Numbered from the stretch's first letter, positions 24,417 to 35,641 are shown. The stretch is DNA of 64,000 nt from Spizellomyces punctatus DAOM BR117 (GCF_000182565.1 NW_015971540.1:553870-617869), one strand, 5' to 3'. Notes: a model not told the origin generated them from the letters alone. Numbers and translations are program-made.

Positions 24417-24779
24417 TTGGTTCTTTTGGTCCTAGCAATGGCTAGGCAAAGCGTACATTCAGGGATACTCTTTTTGATCATAGTACGCATGGCGCCCTGT
24501 GACCCGAGTAACTTTCAAAATCGTATTGGTAGCAGACGCCCGATGCACCCTGTCGATGGTAGTGTGGTAATTGGTATCAATGGCTATAAGAAACGCCAGG
24601 CACTGGAGGAAGCCACGATTCTAGGCCGGATGACCAACAGCATGGTTCCTTTATCTGCTCTACAGCGCGGCTTTTCCACTGGCATTACTGGTCATCATTT
24701 GTTCTTGACACGACGGTTGATTCCATTCATGTCTGCTGCTTTCAAAGAATGCGGGCTATTAAACAGCGAATGTGCATGA
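24417..24779 (+). CDS. Hypothetical ORF, 120 codons
   Basis: An intact ATG-to-TGA frame starting MVLLVLAMARQSVHSGILFL, with a hydrophobic N-terminus that could be a signal or anchor segment. The rest is basic (NGYKKRQALEEA, FLTRRLIPFMSAAFKE). No family is recognised and no intron is apparent. It may be a chance ORF. Confidence 0.3.
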   Translation: MVLLVLAMARQSVHSGILFLIIVRMAPCDPSNFQNRIGSRRPMHPVDGSVVIGINGYKKRQALEEATILGRMTNSMVPLSALQRGFSTGITGHHLFLTRRLIPFMSAAFKECGLLNSECA

Positions 24780-24807
24780 TAAAAAGTTAGATCAAGAGCA
24801 GAGTCGG

Positions 24808-25041
24808 CTACTGCTTGTCCCAAAACGAATAATCGTTACGTGACGAGGAGAATCCAATAGCCATTGTCACATAGCAAATTGCGCACTTCATGATGCCATC
24901 ACTGTGCTGACAGACATTGCACGTCCGAATCTTTTTGCTTGTTGTCTTGTGGCAGGGAGATAAAGGGACATTACCGCATCTTTGGCAGTAGCATGGCATC
25001 CTCTGCTGGCACATCAAAAGTGCGTACAAGGAGAGCATCAT
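24808..25041 (-). CDS. Small Cys-rich (zinc-ribbon-like) ORF
   Basis: A 77-codon frame has regularly spaced cysteines: CYCQRC, then C in PLSPCHK, then CNVC, then CAIC. The CxxC pairs suggest a structural zinc site (for example CQRC...CNVC...CAIC). It starts MMLSLYALLMCQQRMP. No homologue is recognised. The TTC-poor flanks show no clear promoter. Confidence 0.35.
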   Translation of the reverse strand: MMLSLYALLMCQQRMPCYCQRCGNVPLSPCHKTTSKKIRTCNVCQHSDGIMKCAICYVTMAIGFSSSRNDYSFWDKQ

Positions 25042-26071
25042 CTTCCAGTAATATCGGCGGCCATGGTTGCATCGTGGCCATGACAGATTGATGTACGCTT
25101 TTAAATATCCACTGAGCGATTAGATCAGTTATATTTTTCAACATTTTTTCGCTTGTTCCCTTGCCATAAAGTAATCAAAATATCATATGTCCCACATTGT
25201 TGTCACCTGATGCCATGGAAAGGACACAAAACTCCTACCAGCCGTCCCTTATAGAAAACTAATCTCTACCAACTGTCGAACACGCCTAGCCCCACTCTGA
25301 TGACAGAAAGTGACTCGCTCCGCTTTCAAGCAAAAGCCAATAACCTGTAAATGAAGTGAATGGCGAAAAGCGCAGTTCGAGAATTGAGTTGGAGCTGCAA
25401 TGTCTGAACAGATAATTGCATTGCTGGGGACACAAAGCGGCTTCCGTTTAACAATTTCAATTTTTTACCATATGCAAAAGTGCATATCTTGTTAAACATG
25501 TACCACAACGAATGCCGCTATGCAAAATTCCGCTTTTCATCGCTTGCAAGGAAAATTATGGGAGAAAATAACAGCAATGGTACGAATTGCCATTCCCCAC
25601 TTCAACAGTGGAAAGGTCGAGGCCTTGTGGAGAGTTGTATCTCTAACACGTGGCCGCATTTCTGTGTGACGTCCCCGTACGGCAAACGCGTTTGTTTCAT
25701 GTTTCAGATGTTATATCCACAACCACTCTCTATGTTAATATGAATTATGTAATAGAGATCATGTCACACGTTTGTTTTACACGTTTGAAGAATGGAGTTA
25801 TGGCTTGAAAAGAAGATTGGGGTTGGAAACAACGGCAGCCGGGGATTTTTGTCTCAAGCGATCCTCCGTAGCGTCCTTTTTCCTTTAGCTTCTTTGTTCT
25901 TTTCCTACTTTCCAACTTGCTTGCCTCAAGGCATTTGTTGAGTTCGTCCTTAAAGTCCTTTTTTTTACTTTGGATTCTCCTTCTCGCACTTGTTGTCCGA
26001 TTGCATCTTTCTTTACTTTGACGTCGGCCCCTCTTTTGTCGATTGGAGCTGCGTAGACGACAAGGAAAGAA
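25042..26071. other. Intergenic, upstream region of the secreted protein gene
   Basis: No supported gene or RNA. The last 150 bp are pyrimidine-rich (CTTTGTTCTTTTCC), typical of a fungal promoter region. Confidence 0.5.
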
Positions 26072-26908
26072 ATGAGGGTTAGCTTGATCCTCAGTACGGC
26101 ATTGGCACTGGTGGCCTCGCTGGCAACTGTGGATGCCCAGGTCAATCTTCCGCCGGCCGGATATCCTGGCCCCGATAGTGCTTCCTCTGTCACTGTCGCT
26201 TCCACGGATGCCACACGTACTCCTCCACCCGCTCCCCCTACGACCTCGGTCGTTATCAAATCCGCAGAAACGCTTGCCGTGGGAGGAATAGAAACCATCT
26301 CAATCAATCAAGGAACGCAGCCTCCACCGCCCCCACCGCAACAGACTCCTCCTCCTCCTCCACCACCTCCCCCTCAACAGACGAGTCCATCGCCCACAAC
26401 CCCACCAGTCACTATTGCGACGACAGCACAGGAAACGAGGACGAATGGAGGAAATCAAGTTACAGTCACCTTCCTGCCCCATGATCCAAGGACAAGAGGT
26501 GGCGAGTCAGGCGGGAACGGTGGAAACGTCCAAACAGTTACGGTTACCAGAACTGTGACGATTCAGGTCACAAATGCTGCCGTCTGCACTCAGAACACAA
26601 AGACAAAGGGCAAACACGGCCATGGCAAAAAGTCTGGCAACGGTGGAAATGGCAAAAAGAATGGTGGAAATGACAACAAGACTGGTGGAAATGGCAATAC
26701 CAATACTGGAAATGGCAGTGGAGGCATGACGCTTGTGGATGCTATTCGAGAAATATTTCAGCTAGAACCTTTGCCGAACGCAGGCCAAGGGCGAGGGAAC
26801 ACAAACTTTGCCAGTCCCACCCAAACCGCTCGGAAACCCCGTTCCCCAGCTGGTAAGAATCTGTCTGGATTGAATTTAACAATGTCTCCTCAGAGGGCTT
26901 ACTTGTGA
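26072..26908 (+). CDS. Secreted Pro-rich, Gly/Asn-rich cell-surface protein
   Basis: A 278-codon ORF. Residues 1-22 form a signal peptide (MRVSLILSTALALVASLATV, cleaved after DA). Thr/Pro-rich sequence follows, with PPPPPPQQTPPPPPPPPPQQ near residues 87-106. Next is a Thr/Val-rich stretch (VQTVTVTRTVTIQV). A basic tract (TKGKHGHGKKSG) leads into GGNGKKNGGN-type repeats. Such composition is typical of O-glycosylated wall or extracellular matrix proteins; no enzyme domain is visible. Near the 3' end a GTAAGA...CTCAG pair could define a 41-nt intron that would change the last residues. Confidence 0.75.
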   Translation: MRVSLILSTALALVASLATVDAQVNLPPAGYPGPDSASSVTVASTDATRTPPPAPPTTSVVIKSAETLAVGGIETISINQGTQPPPPPPQQTPPPPPPPPPQQTSPSPTTPPVTIATTAQETRTNGGNQVTVTFLPHDPRTRGGESGGNGGNVQTVTVTRTVTIQVTNAAVCTQNTKTKGKHGHGKKSGNGGNGKKNGGNDNKTGGNGNTNTGNGSGGMTLVDAIREIFQLEPLPNAGQGRGNTNFASPTQTARKPRSPAGKNLSGLNLTMSPQRAYL

Positions 26909-27555
26909 TTCACTCGCAATAGTTTTGTGATTCGCAAGAGGCAGCTGAATGCGCCCCAAAGTTTTGGTCATGACGCGCTATCCCCCGGAACGTATATCTA
27001 TTGCAAAGAAGCAACGTGTCATACCTTTCAAAGGACAGCGGACGTTAGAGCTTCTTTTTTGGTTCTGGATTGCGAATGAGAAAAAGTGTTTCCATTGCAA
27101 TCGCATTGGATATTCAACTTGTCTGATGGGCTTTGAGGCAAAGGATCTGACACTGTAAGATATACAAGCAGGTGTAGATAAGTGGACTGGGCAGAAACGT
27201 TTCTTTTGTATTTTCGTTGTTTTTTTACTAGACCGCAGTTGTTATTTCTTTGTATAAAAAAATTGAAAGTAAACAAGATATTTTCGATAACGCCCTTTTG
27301 CAGTATGGCCTTTTGAACTGATTGCTGTGTGTGTGTTGGTGAATTGCGCAGTCACAATGACAATGGCACAGCACTTTGCCATGGCAACATGAGATCTTCG
27401 ATTGGAGAAAAGGCTTGATGGATGCGCGTTCTAACTTTCAAACGAGCTCGCTCCTTTGGTAAAAGGTGGTGTTCATCCCCACAGTGTTGCGCGTGTTTGG
27501 TTCCGCGTGGTAGTGTCGGTTTCCTTCCCTTTCATCCCGGCAGCCAATTCTCCAT
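26909..27555. other. Intergenic
   Basis: No supported gene. T-rich stretches near 27220 and 27250 may belong to 3'-end formation of the secreted protein gene. The last part is the promoter side of the exonuclease gene. Confidence 0.5.
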
Positions 27556-29927
27556 ATGAACGGCACAATGTCAGCAGATCTTGTTGGTTCCCTCCTGTCG
27601 TCATTGTCGCTGCAAGGGGATGCCGATGGCCTCATCCCGCACTGTCCTTACGACTTTATAATTGCCGTTGACTTGGAAGCAACTTGCGACGAGAACCATG
27701 CTGACCCTAGTGCGGTGCAAGTTCCAAGGGATAAAGGGGAAATTATTGAACTATCGTATGCCGTCGTGTCGGTACCTGAGCGGAGAATAGTGCACCAAAG
27801 GCAAAACTTTGTGAGGCCAGTTGAGACGACCGTGACGGCCTATTGCACCCAACTAACAGGGATCACGCCTGAGCTGGTTGAAAACGCTGGTATACACTTT
27901 GAATTCTTAGTTGTCGCGTGTACAAGAAATTAAGAAATTCACATTGATCATGTAGGAACCTTACGCGAGGCCGTCGAAGATCTTCTCTCCTTCATTCAAA
28001 CAAACCCTCAAAGCACCTTCTGCTTCATGGCCCATGGCGAATGGGATTTCCGATTTCAACTTCCGCGGGAATGTCAGGAAAAGGCCATACCTCTTCCGCC
28101 ACTCTTTAGCGTCTTTTTTGACATCACCAAAGAGGTTCATCGTATGATCACTCTCTCTGCCGGCGTTCCACGACCAGCAAGTACTGCATCTCTCCTGAGC
28201 CTCTGCAAAGCGATGGGCCTACAACATGAAGGACGGTTGCATAGTGGGCTGGATGATGCGGTGACGGTGGCGAGGTTGGCGATTATATTATTGCAAAGGG
28301 TACACACGTGGTTTGCTGAAAAAGGGGATGGGGCATTACCGCCTGGATTGGAGTTACCCTTGTCGATACCCATTGATCTCGGGCAGGAGATTGAGGACTT
28401 TGCGGTGGCACGATCTAGGGTTGTGCGGCTGGGTGGAGTGCCTTTCAAGGCGACACAAACGTGAGTACCTGTGGCGGCAGCACTTTCAGAGTCGTTGAAG
28501 TAGGCTGCTAACTTTTTCGCATCATTGGACATCAAGCCAGGTATTGACATTCATTGGAGAAAGTGGTGTGGCCCCAGAATCTATGTGGATGATCAAGAAT
28601 GCCGAGGGTCGATCCGACGGACGAGGATTGGTTGTGCTACATACCCATGAAGACGCAATGGCGGCATTGAGCTTGAATGGACGTGTTATGGGGGATCGCG
28701 TTGTTCAAGTCACGCCTGGTAGTGAGGTAGATCTGGAAGAGACTGCAGCGGTTCGCGGCCCCTTCTTGGTGAGTATTGTTATCATGTGAGATGCGCAGGG
28801 TGCTTTGTAATTAACTGCCTCTTGCCAGACTGATCTGGAAGCCCAGCAAGCCACACCATCTCAAGAAGTGAAGCCGGGAGACTGGTTATGTCCTACTTGC
28901 CAGTTCCACAATTTTGCGAGGTAAGTGAAGAAGAGACTGTGCGTGGTCACATTTGGATTGTTGACTGAGCGGATACCCCAACAGTCGCCGAAGCTGTTCC
29001 AAATGCCATGCAGTCAATCCATCTCCAACCCCATACGTGTCCAACCAGCCATTAAAGCCAGGTGACTGGATATGCCAAGACCCGACCTGCACATTCCAAA
29101 ACTTTGCATCTAGAATGCTCTGCATGCGGTGCCGCGGTCCTCGACCAGCGGGCATGGAATTGGCGCGTCCGAATGGGATGAACGGAACACTGGGCATTTC
29201 CTTCTTGACACCAGACGGAACACCAGTCCAACAAAGGCCACAAGAAGTGCGACCCGGAGACTGGTTCTGTCCCAACTGCCAGTTTCACAATTTTGCCAGT
29301 CGACGCAACTGCGTCAAGTGCAGCTTGACTGTCACGCTTCCTGCACCTCCAAGATCGTTTGCTCCCAACAAGCCCGGCGATTGGGCATGCCCTAACCCCG
29401 CTTGTGGATTCCACAACTTTCAATATCGAAATGAATGCAAAGTATGCCAAACAGTCAAACCAGCTGGAATGGAGTACCACCCTGCGATGCATATGCAGGG
29501 AGCCCGCCAGCAGCTTTCACGACCAATGGAATTGCGCCCAGGCGACTGGCTCTGTCCCCACTGCCAAACACACAATTTCGCAAGTCGCCGTGCGTGCATG
29601 AAGTGTAATGCCTCTATGCATGTAAACGGCGGTATGGTCCGGCCGCACCACCACAAACCTAGCTCCAAAAACAACCTCCGACCCGGCGACTGGCTCTGTC
29701 CTGACCCTACCTGTGCATTCTGGAACTTTAAATCCAAAACAGCTTGCACCAGATGCGGACGGGCTAGTATTGGGGCACAGATTGTACCTGAAGGTTACAA
29801 TGGCGGGACATTTGGTGCCAGGAGAGATGGGGATTGGGATTGTCCGATTCAAGAGTGTGCGTTTCACAATTTTCGGTCGAGGACCGAGTGCCACCGATGT
29901 GGGGCGATGAAGCCTGTAGAGGAGTGA
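27556..29927 (+). CDS. ERI1-like 3'-5' exonuclease with RRM-like segment and seven RanBP2 zinc fingers
   Basis: Five exons in phase, 701 residues: 27556-27889, 27956-28460, 28537-28768, 28829-28920 and 28985-29927. The N-terminal DEDDh exonuclease has FIIAVDLEATCDEN (Exo I, D and E), an EIIELSYAVV strand, AHGEWDFRFQL (Exo II) and HSGLDDAVTVARLA (Exo III, H and D). This is the ERI1/THEX1/Prn type, which trims structured RNA 3' ends. A half-RRM follows (ESMWMIKNAEGRSDGRGLVV through VVQVTPG). Seven RanBP2-type fingers come next, each starting (K/R)PGDW or RDGDW. They alternate CxxC and CxxxxC first pairs and end with CxxC (for example DWLCPTCQFHNFASRRSCSKC). RanBP2 fingers bind single-stranded RNA (GGU) or ubiquitin. 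The start could be one of two nearby ATGs. Confidence 0.88.
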
Positions 29928-30125
29928 TTGGTTGCGGTAGATGATACTTATACATATGCACGCATGGACCTTGTTTTTCTTTTATTCTTATATTATTGGA
30001 ATGCATCCGGCAAGGGTATTTTCCACCATGAACCATACCTTGATCCAGCGAATTACGTAATGACTAGAAATGTCTCTCCCTTTGATGCACGCTTGTCATT
30101 TTTTCGAGCTAGTAAATGTATACAA

Positions 30126-30685
30126 ATGGGGGCCAAATCCAGTAAATCCAAAAGGCAACCCACATCTGACGTACCCAAAGAAGGATCCAAGCCAGCTACC
30201 GACGCTCCAAACTTTGTGCAAACCCCTCCCGAAAAACATCTCTCGGCGGATCCCGACACACCGCTCAAAAAATCCCTTAAAATATGGTGCAAAACGTCTG
30301 AGCAAGCTCGCACGCATCGGTTGGGGGATTTGGTGGATCTATACGATGAAATCATCAAACGGGGGGTGGTGTATAGAGCTTCATTACGGTAAACCTCTTA
30401 CAATTATCTGGTTGCATTGAACACGATCACTTTAATGATGACGATGACAGATGCGATGATGATCCAACCACAGCCGTTGACCGTCTCGAATCATCCGGAC
30501 AGAGTATCATTGAGAAGTTTCTGACGCCGGGAGGATCGAGGGATTTGACGCCCCTGCTGGGTGCCGATGGTCAATCTACTGTCACTCTATCGAGTGTGGA
30601 TGGGTTTGATGAGGTGTTAAACAGAGTTGTTTGGGCGTTTGTAGAGGGCGTCAGAGGGTGTGATGTAGCGAGTAATGGACAATGA
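30126..30685 (+). CDS. Orphan protein with predicted N-myristoylation signal
   Basis: Two exons, 30126-30388 and 30451-30685, joined in phase to give 165 residues. The start MGAKSSKSKRQP has Gly2, Ser at positions 5-6 and basic residues after, a classical N-myristoyltransferase substrate pattern with a polybasic membrane anchor. The remainder is soluble, with helical stretches (LGDLVDLYDEIIKR, FDEVLNRVVWAFVEGVRGCD). No known domain is recognised. An upstream in-frame extension exists, but the MGxxxS start is the better choice. Confidence 0.6.
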
Positions 30686-30915
30686 ACAAGGAAAAACTGA
30701 TTCACGAACCAGATATAAACAATTTTTGGGAATCTATCATACAAGACTATCTATCGTACACTGAAAAACTTCTAGGAACAAAGTTGTTTGTAGTAGGAAA
30801 CAATCGACCAGGGGAGGGGGGGCGGCATTTTCTAGAGTATAAAGTCCACCAAAGCAAAATCTACAAAATCTACAAATCTGATTTGTATATATGCACTATA
30901 TGAAGCCAAAGGCTC

Positions 30916-32202
30916 TTATTTTTTGAGTTTTGACGTCATTCCCCTCCACACAGAGAATGAAGAAGCTCGTGTCCGTTTCCGGTCTCCTGAATCATCCGCG
31001 GTCCGGGACAACGAGACGCTTTTACGCTCTGTAACAATGTGAGCAGCCAGTTTGACAAATACGGGGTCATCAAAATCAACTTGGAGGATGGTCCGGCAGT
31101 ACTCGTGAATCATGTGGCGGATGAGCAAATGTCGGTAAAGATTGGCTTGGTTGGCGGCGGGATTGGATGATGAGAGGAGAGGGCCGGCTTGCCTGTCCAA
31201 GTAGGACATGAGGAGTAGGACTGCTGGTTGGCGACTTTCAGTGAGGTTACATTGCAATGTTCCTATATAAAATGTGTTGGTTCATATCCAAAGAAAAAAG
31301 GAAAATAAAAGGACTTGCAAAAGGAAGACTCACCAATCTCCTTCTTCATTCGTGCAAAAATGTCACTCCTTGCAAATTTCTGCCACGATCCTTCCATTAA
31401 ATGGAGGGCGGCTCGCTTGGCACTGTCAAAGCAGTCGGGGAGTGTCTCGTCCGACGACATGGCGACGACGACTTCCTTTCGAACGCGCTCATCGAGGTTG
31501 ACTTCAAAGTGTGAGTTGAGATTGAGGTATGTATTATATATATGTTGTGCAGCCGACCGCTGTTGTTCCACCGTGGGAAAGACAGAGGTTGTGTAGTGTT
31601 CGACTTCAAGGAAGAAAAACTAGGGGCGCAGAGAGATCAGTCAAACATTTGTCTAGCAAACTCTTGCCTAGCTGGCAATCAGCACCTAAGGCAAGGTACG
31701 AACGCGCTTTGGAATAACTTACCAAATTTTCACAAGAGTAATCTTCTAGGAGCGAGTAAAGAAAGTAGGCGCGAGGAACTTTTGACATCAAGAGTGCCTT
31801 GAGGCCTTGCTGCTCGACTTCGGAAACGGAAATATCCAGAGGCGGCTCTGAACCAAAAAACTTTGACAGTTTCCCAAACCGAGCGGTTGTTTTCTGCCTG
31901 TATCTCCTGTGCAAGGTCTCTGCTCCAACGATAGAGCCAAACTTTCCTGGAAGAGAGGAGCGCCTGGCATCGAGGGTAGTAGGAGATGGCACATCCTGTT
32001 CGTCTAGAATCTCCATTTCTGGTTGATCAATTTGAACGACGGTGGTAGCCGAGGACAGTGAGGACATTGAGTTACGGGAACTTCGGGGAGAAGTGGGAGT
32101 CTCGCGGGCTGAACGAGGTGAGTCTTGCTGTAAAGAGAAACGCCGCTGCGTGCGATCAGTTGGGAGTGTGCATATCTTGAGCGGGAGAACAGTTGCCGCC
32201 AT
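30916..32202 (-). CDS. RGS-domain protein
   Basis: Three exons in phase, 370 residues: 32202-31723, 31619-31334 and 31262-30916. The N-terminal half is disordered and Ser/Arg-rich. An RGS-like fold follows: LKALLMSKVPRAYFLYSLLE, then EDYSCENLFFLEVEHY (the first RGS signature), then AQHIYNTYLNLNSHFEVNL, then CFDSAKRAALHLMEGSWQKF. The C-terminal tail is helical and basic. RGS domains accelerate GTP hydrolysis by heterotrimeric G-alpha subunits. It is transcribed divergently from the Sel1-repeat gene. Confidence 0.8.
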
Positions 32203-33105
32203 GTTGTTTGCAAATGCAATGTAAAGTGTTTAAGCGAGGACGACGACGACGACGACGACGATGGACCATCCAACAAATGACGCGTTCGTCAAATGGGCCT
32301 CAAAGCTCTAGAGTCTGCAAAGGGGGGGTGAGGCAAAAAGGGGGAAAAGTAGAAGATTAAATAAAAGACCGTTCGAAGGAGAAAGACAAGTTGAAATGGG
32401 GAGAGTCTTTGCAAAAAGGTGTATCTTTTAACTTTTTTTTGTTGTTGTTTTTGTAAATGATCTTTCTTCTTCTTCTTCTTCTTCTTCTTCTTCGTTCAAC
32501 GACGAGTTACGGCTGGGCATCGCCATCCCCCTGCATCGGGATCTCGTCTTGTCATTTGCCATATGTCAAACACACATACACACACACACATTTGGCATGG
32601 CATTATTGGAACACTTCTACTGCGCACTTGCATCGCCCTTTCAAAGATCCGCTACTTGCATGGAATGAGTGGCACAGTCATGGGGCGCTGTTTCACGGTG
32701 GGCAGTGCAAAATCCACAAACATGACGCAACCTGCATGCCACGTGGAAATGTTGATCATGTCATGTGAGTAGCATAGGCTATCAGATGATATGAGTGGCT
32801 GTGTACTCTCTTAAATCTAAAAAGTGTGAAAACCGAGTTCTTGGAATGGAACAACTTGACCGTTTTTTTATGCCGCCCTTCAGTCGAATTTATCTAAAAA
32901 CTTTCCTGTTTTGGATGTCAAAGTTATGACTCTTCTCCGGACATTTGGTCAAACTTTTTGTCGTTTTTGCCTTGAGGTGTGACTTTCTTGCTAGGGCTAT
33001 CTTTGCGGGGTCATTTCGCTTTTGCCCAATTTTCATCTCGCTTGCTGAACTCGATAAAGAGCAACAGGAGCGAGCGAGAGAGCTTGCAAACAACGCCTAG
33101 AAACA
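32203..33105. promoter_or_regulatory. Divergent promoter region with microsatellites
   Basis: A 0.9-kb intergenic region between the RGS gene (minus) and the Sel1 gene (plus). It contains a (GAC)n run at 32238-32260, a (TTC)n run at about 32463-32493 and a (CA)n-like run at about 32570-32590. No coding sequence is supported. Confidence 0.6.
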
Positions 33106-35391
33106 ATGACCACAGAACCTGTCACAAGACAAAAGAGGCCGTCCATTGTCCGGCGATTGTTGACTCGGCGCTCGTCGTCGCGGTTGCAGAGAGAACACAA
33201 CACAACGGCGCCAGTAACACCTCTTCTTCCTTCCGCAATCACGGTTCCAACATCTCCTTTACCAACACCGCCACCACCAGAACACTTGGAGCACTTTAAC
33301 CTCGCATCCTCCTTTTCCTCGTCGTCTTCTTCCTTGTCCTCTTCCTCCTCGTCGTCCGCGTCACCATATACTTGTTCAAATATAGCAACTCCACCGCCGC
33401 CACCACCTCCTTGCACACCGCAAGACACGCCTCCTTCGTCACCTCCATTGCCCTCTCATATTGCAACCGTCTTGTTTCGTCGTCTGTCGTCCATTGCACG
33501 TCGCCGGCGGTCCGAGGAACACGATGAAGAATGTATGGCCAAAACCCTGGGTCTTGCTGAATCCTTCTTGTTTGGCAAAGATGGGGAAGATGTGGATGAA
33601 AAGAGAGCTGTAAAGTTGCTCAAGAGCATCCTAGATAGCAAATCAGCCTCCACTTGCCGCGGAAAGTCCTATGTCGAGGCTCAAGCCATTTTGGCCTTTT
33701 GCTATGAATTTGGACTAGGCATACCGCAAGACTTTGTGTTGTGCGAGCAACTGTACATGGCTGCAGCCAATAGTGCAAATGGTCTTGCTGGAGCTCGGCT
33801 TGCGTTTCTTCGTCGTTACGGACGGCCGTCTGTGAAAATTGATCGCGTTGAAGCAGAGGAGTGGGTTCAGAGAGTCACTGAATTGGGTCCCGATGCTATA
33901 TCTTGGCTAGTCCGAGCCGCTGCCGTTTATGGTCATCCCGCCGCTAATTATGCATTAGGTGTGTGTTATCATGACGGCGTTGGCGTGCAGAAAAGTGCCG
34001 AACAAGCAGTGTATTACTACAAAAGAGCGGCTGCTGCAGGACAGCCTCGTGGAGAAGGCATCCTCGGATACTGCTACGGCGAAGGATTTGGAGTGGAAAA
34101 GGATGACAAAATGGCCTTTGCATTATACCTGCGTGCCGCACGGCAGGGTGAATCTGTTTCCATGTACAATGTTGCTCATTCCTATGAAGAAGGTGTTGGT
34201 GTGGCCAAGAATCTCCAAGAAGCCGTGAAATGGTACACCCGATCGGCTGAACTCGGTAATTGCTATGCGCAAAACAGCTTGGGCTACATGTACGAAGAGG
34301 GTCTTGGCGTTGAACGGGACGAAGTGGCTGCTGTCCGATGGTATACTCTATCCGCAGAACAAGGGTATCCTTGGGCGCAATGCAATCTTGGCTATTGTCT
34401 TCAAAATGGCATCGGTATACGCAAGGATGAGGCGAAAGGTGCCTTTTGGTATCACGCCGCTGCCCGTCAAGGCCATTCCCGTGCACAACACAATCTTGGA
34501 CATGCGTACCAATACGGTATCGGTGTTGAAAAGGACGAAAAAGAGGCGGTTGAATGGTACCGCCGCTCAGCACGGGCTGGTAATGCATTTGCACTCCATT
34601 CCCTGGGTTACTGTTGTCAATATGGTATCGGAACGCCGGTGGACGAATCCCGCGCTCTCGATCTCTACAAGCAAAGTTCAAAGCTGGGACATGCTCCGGC
34701 ACAGTTGAGCTTGGGCCGATGTTATCTTAATGGTGTTGGTTTGCCTTCACCAGATGAGAGGAGAGCTTTCAAATGGATCAGGAGGAGCGCGATCCGTGGA
34801 AACGATTTAGCGCAAAATACACTAGGGCACTTGTATGAAGAGGGTGTAGGAGTCCGGCCCAGTGTCAAAGACGCTGTGCGGTGGTATGTCGCCAGCGCAA
34901 GGCAAGGCAACGTCTGTGCGCTGACAAACCTCTCCTTTCTCTATTTGGATGGCCTATCATCAACACCCTCATCTCTATCTTCCTCCCTTTCGCCATCTTC
35001 GTCGGCTACCCGTGCTGAAGCTTTGCGGCTTCTTCGGCTGGCAGCCACTGAAGGGCAACCGCGCGCACAGACGCGTTTGGCTCACATTCTCCTCAAAGGC
35101 GATCTTCTCCCCTTGAATCCCTCCGAAGCCGTCATGTGGTACGAACTGGCCGCATTGAATGGTTGGATACCCGCCATGACTCATCTCGCTCACTGCCTGG
35201 AGATGGGCATGGGTTGCTCGGTGGATGTGCCGGGAGCTGTAGAATGGTATGCAAAGGCGGCTGGATATGGGGATGCATGGGCGGCACAACGATTGGTTGT
35301 GCTTTTAGTTCATGGCTCACGTGGGGTGGGTGGAGAGGAGATGGAAGAGCGAGCGTCACTGGGCTACGGCGTGGTGGCGCCAGCTGCATAA
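33106..35391 (+). CDS. Sel1-repeat protein (Skt5/Chs4-like)
   Basis: An uninterrupted 761-codon ORF. Residues 1-120 are disordered, with basic (RRLLTRRSSSRL), Ser-rich and Pro-rich (TPPPPPPP) stretches. The rest holds about 12 Sel1-like repeats of 36 residues, of the form AQNSLGYMYEEGLGVERDE followed by VAAVRWYTLSAEQGY. Sel1 repeats form alpha-solenoids that scaffold protein complexes. Fungal examples include Skt5/Chs4, activators of chitin synthase, and Hrd3; the closest assignment is not resolvable here. There is no signal peptide or C-terminal CAAX box. The lack of introns contrasts with its neighbours. Confidence 0.88.
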   Translation: MTTEPVTRQKRPSIVRRLLTRRSSSRLQREHNTTAPVTPLLPSAITVPTSPLPTPPPPEHLEHFNLASSFSSSSSSLSSSSSSSASPYTCSNIATPPPPPPPCTPQDTPPSSPPLPSHIATVLFRRLSSIARRRRSEEHDEECMAKTLGLAESFLFGKDGEDVDEKRAVKLLKSILDSKSASTCRGKSYVEAQAILAFCYEFGLGIPQDFVLCEQLYMAAANSANGLAGARLAFLRRYGRPSVKIDRVEAEEWVQRVTELGPDAISWLVRAAAVYGHPAANYALGVCYHDGVGVQKSAEQAVYYYKRAAAAGQPRGEGILGYCYGEGFGVEKDDKMAFALYLRAARQGESVSMYNVAHSYEEGVGVAKNLQEAVKWYTRSAELGNCYAQNSLGYMYEEGLGVERDEVAAVRWYTLSAEQGYPWAQCNLGYCLQNGIGIRKDEAKGAFWYHAAARQGHSRAQHNLGHAYQYGIGVEKDEKEAVEWYRRSARAGNAFALHSLGYCCQYGIGTPVDESRALDLYKQSSKLGHAPAQLSLGRCYLNGVGLPSPDERRAFKWIRRSAIRGNDLAQNTLGHLYEEGVGVRPSVKDAVRWYVASARQGNVCALTNLSFLYLDGLSSTPSSLSSSLSPSSSATRAEALRLLRLAATEGQPRAQTRLAHILLKGDLLPLNPSEAVMWYELAALNGWIPAMTHLAHCLEMGMGCSVDVPGAVEWYAKAAGYGDAWAAQRLVVLLVHGSRGVGGEEMEERASLGYGVVAPAA

Positions 35392-35641
35392 AGCACCCGA
35401 TACAACGCAAGACCAACACCCAGAGCCCCTTGTGGCATTGTACATTGATGCATTTTTTCTAGCCTAGCGCATAGATATTAGTCGAATACTAGAGTTGAAA
35501 ATAGAACATTTATATTGTATAAGATAATCTACGGATATTATATGCTCATTTATACTGCATAGATTTGCATCCCTCTCCAAGTGGGCATACGATGTGTCTG
35601 TAAGCAGGCAATTTCCGGGACCACAAAGATCGCTGTGCCTC

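Noticed and set aside
32457-32772. Two plus-strand ORFs upstream of the Sel1 gene
   Set aside because: They start in TTC and CA microsatellites and show no protein-like composition.
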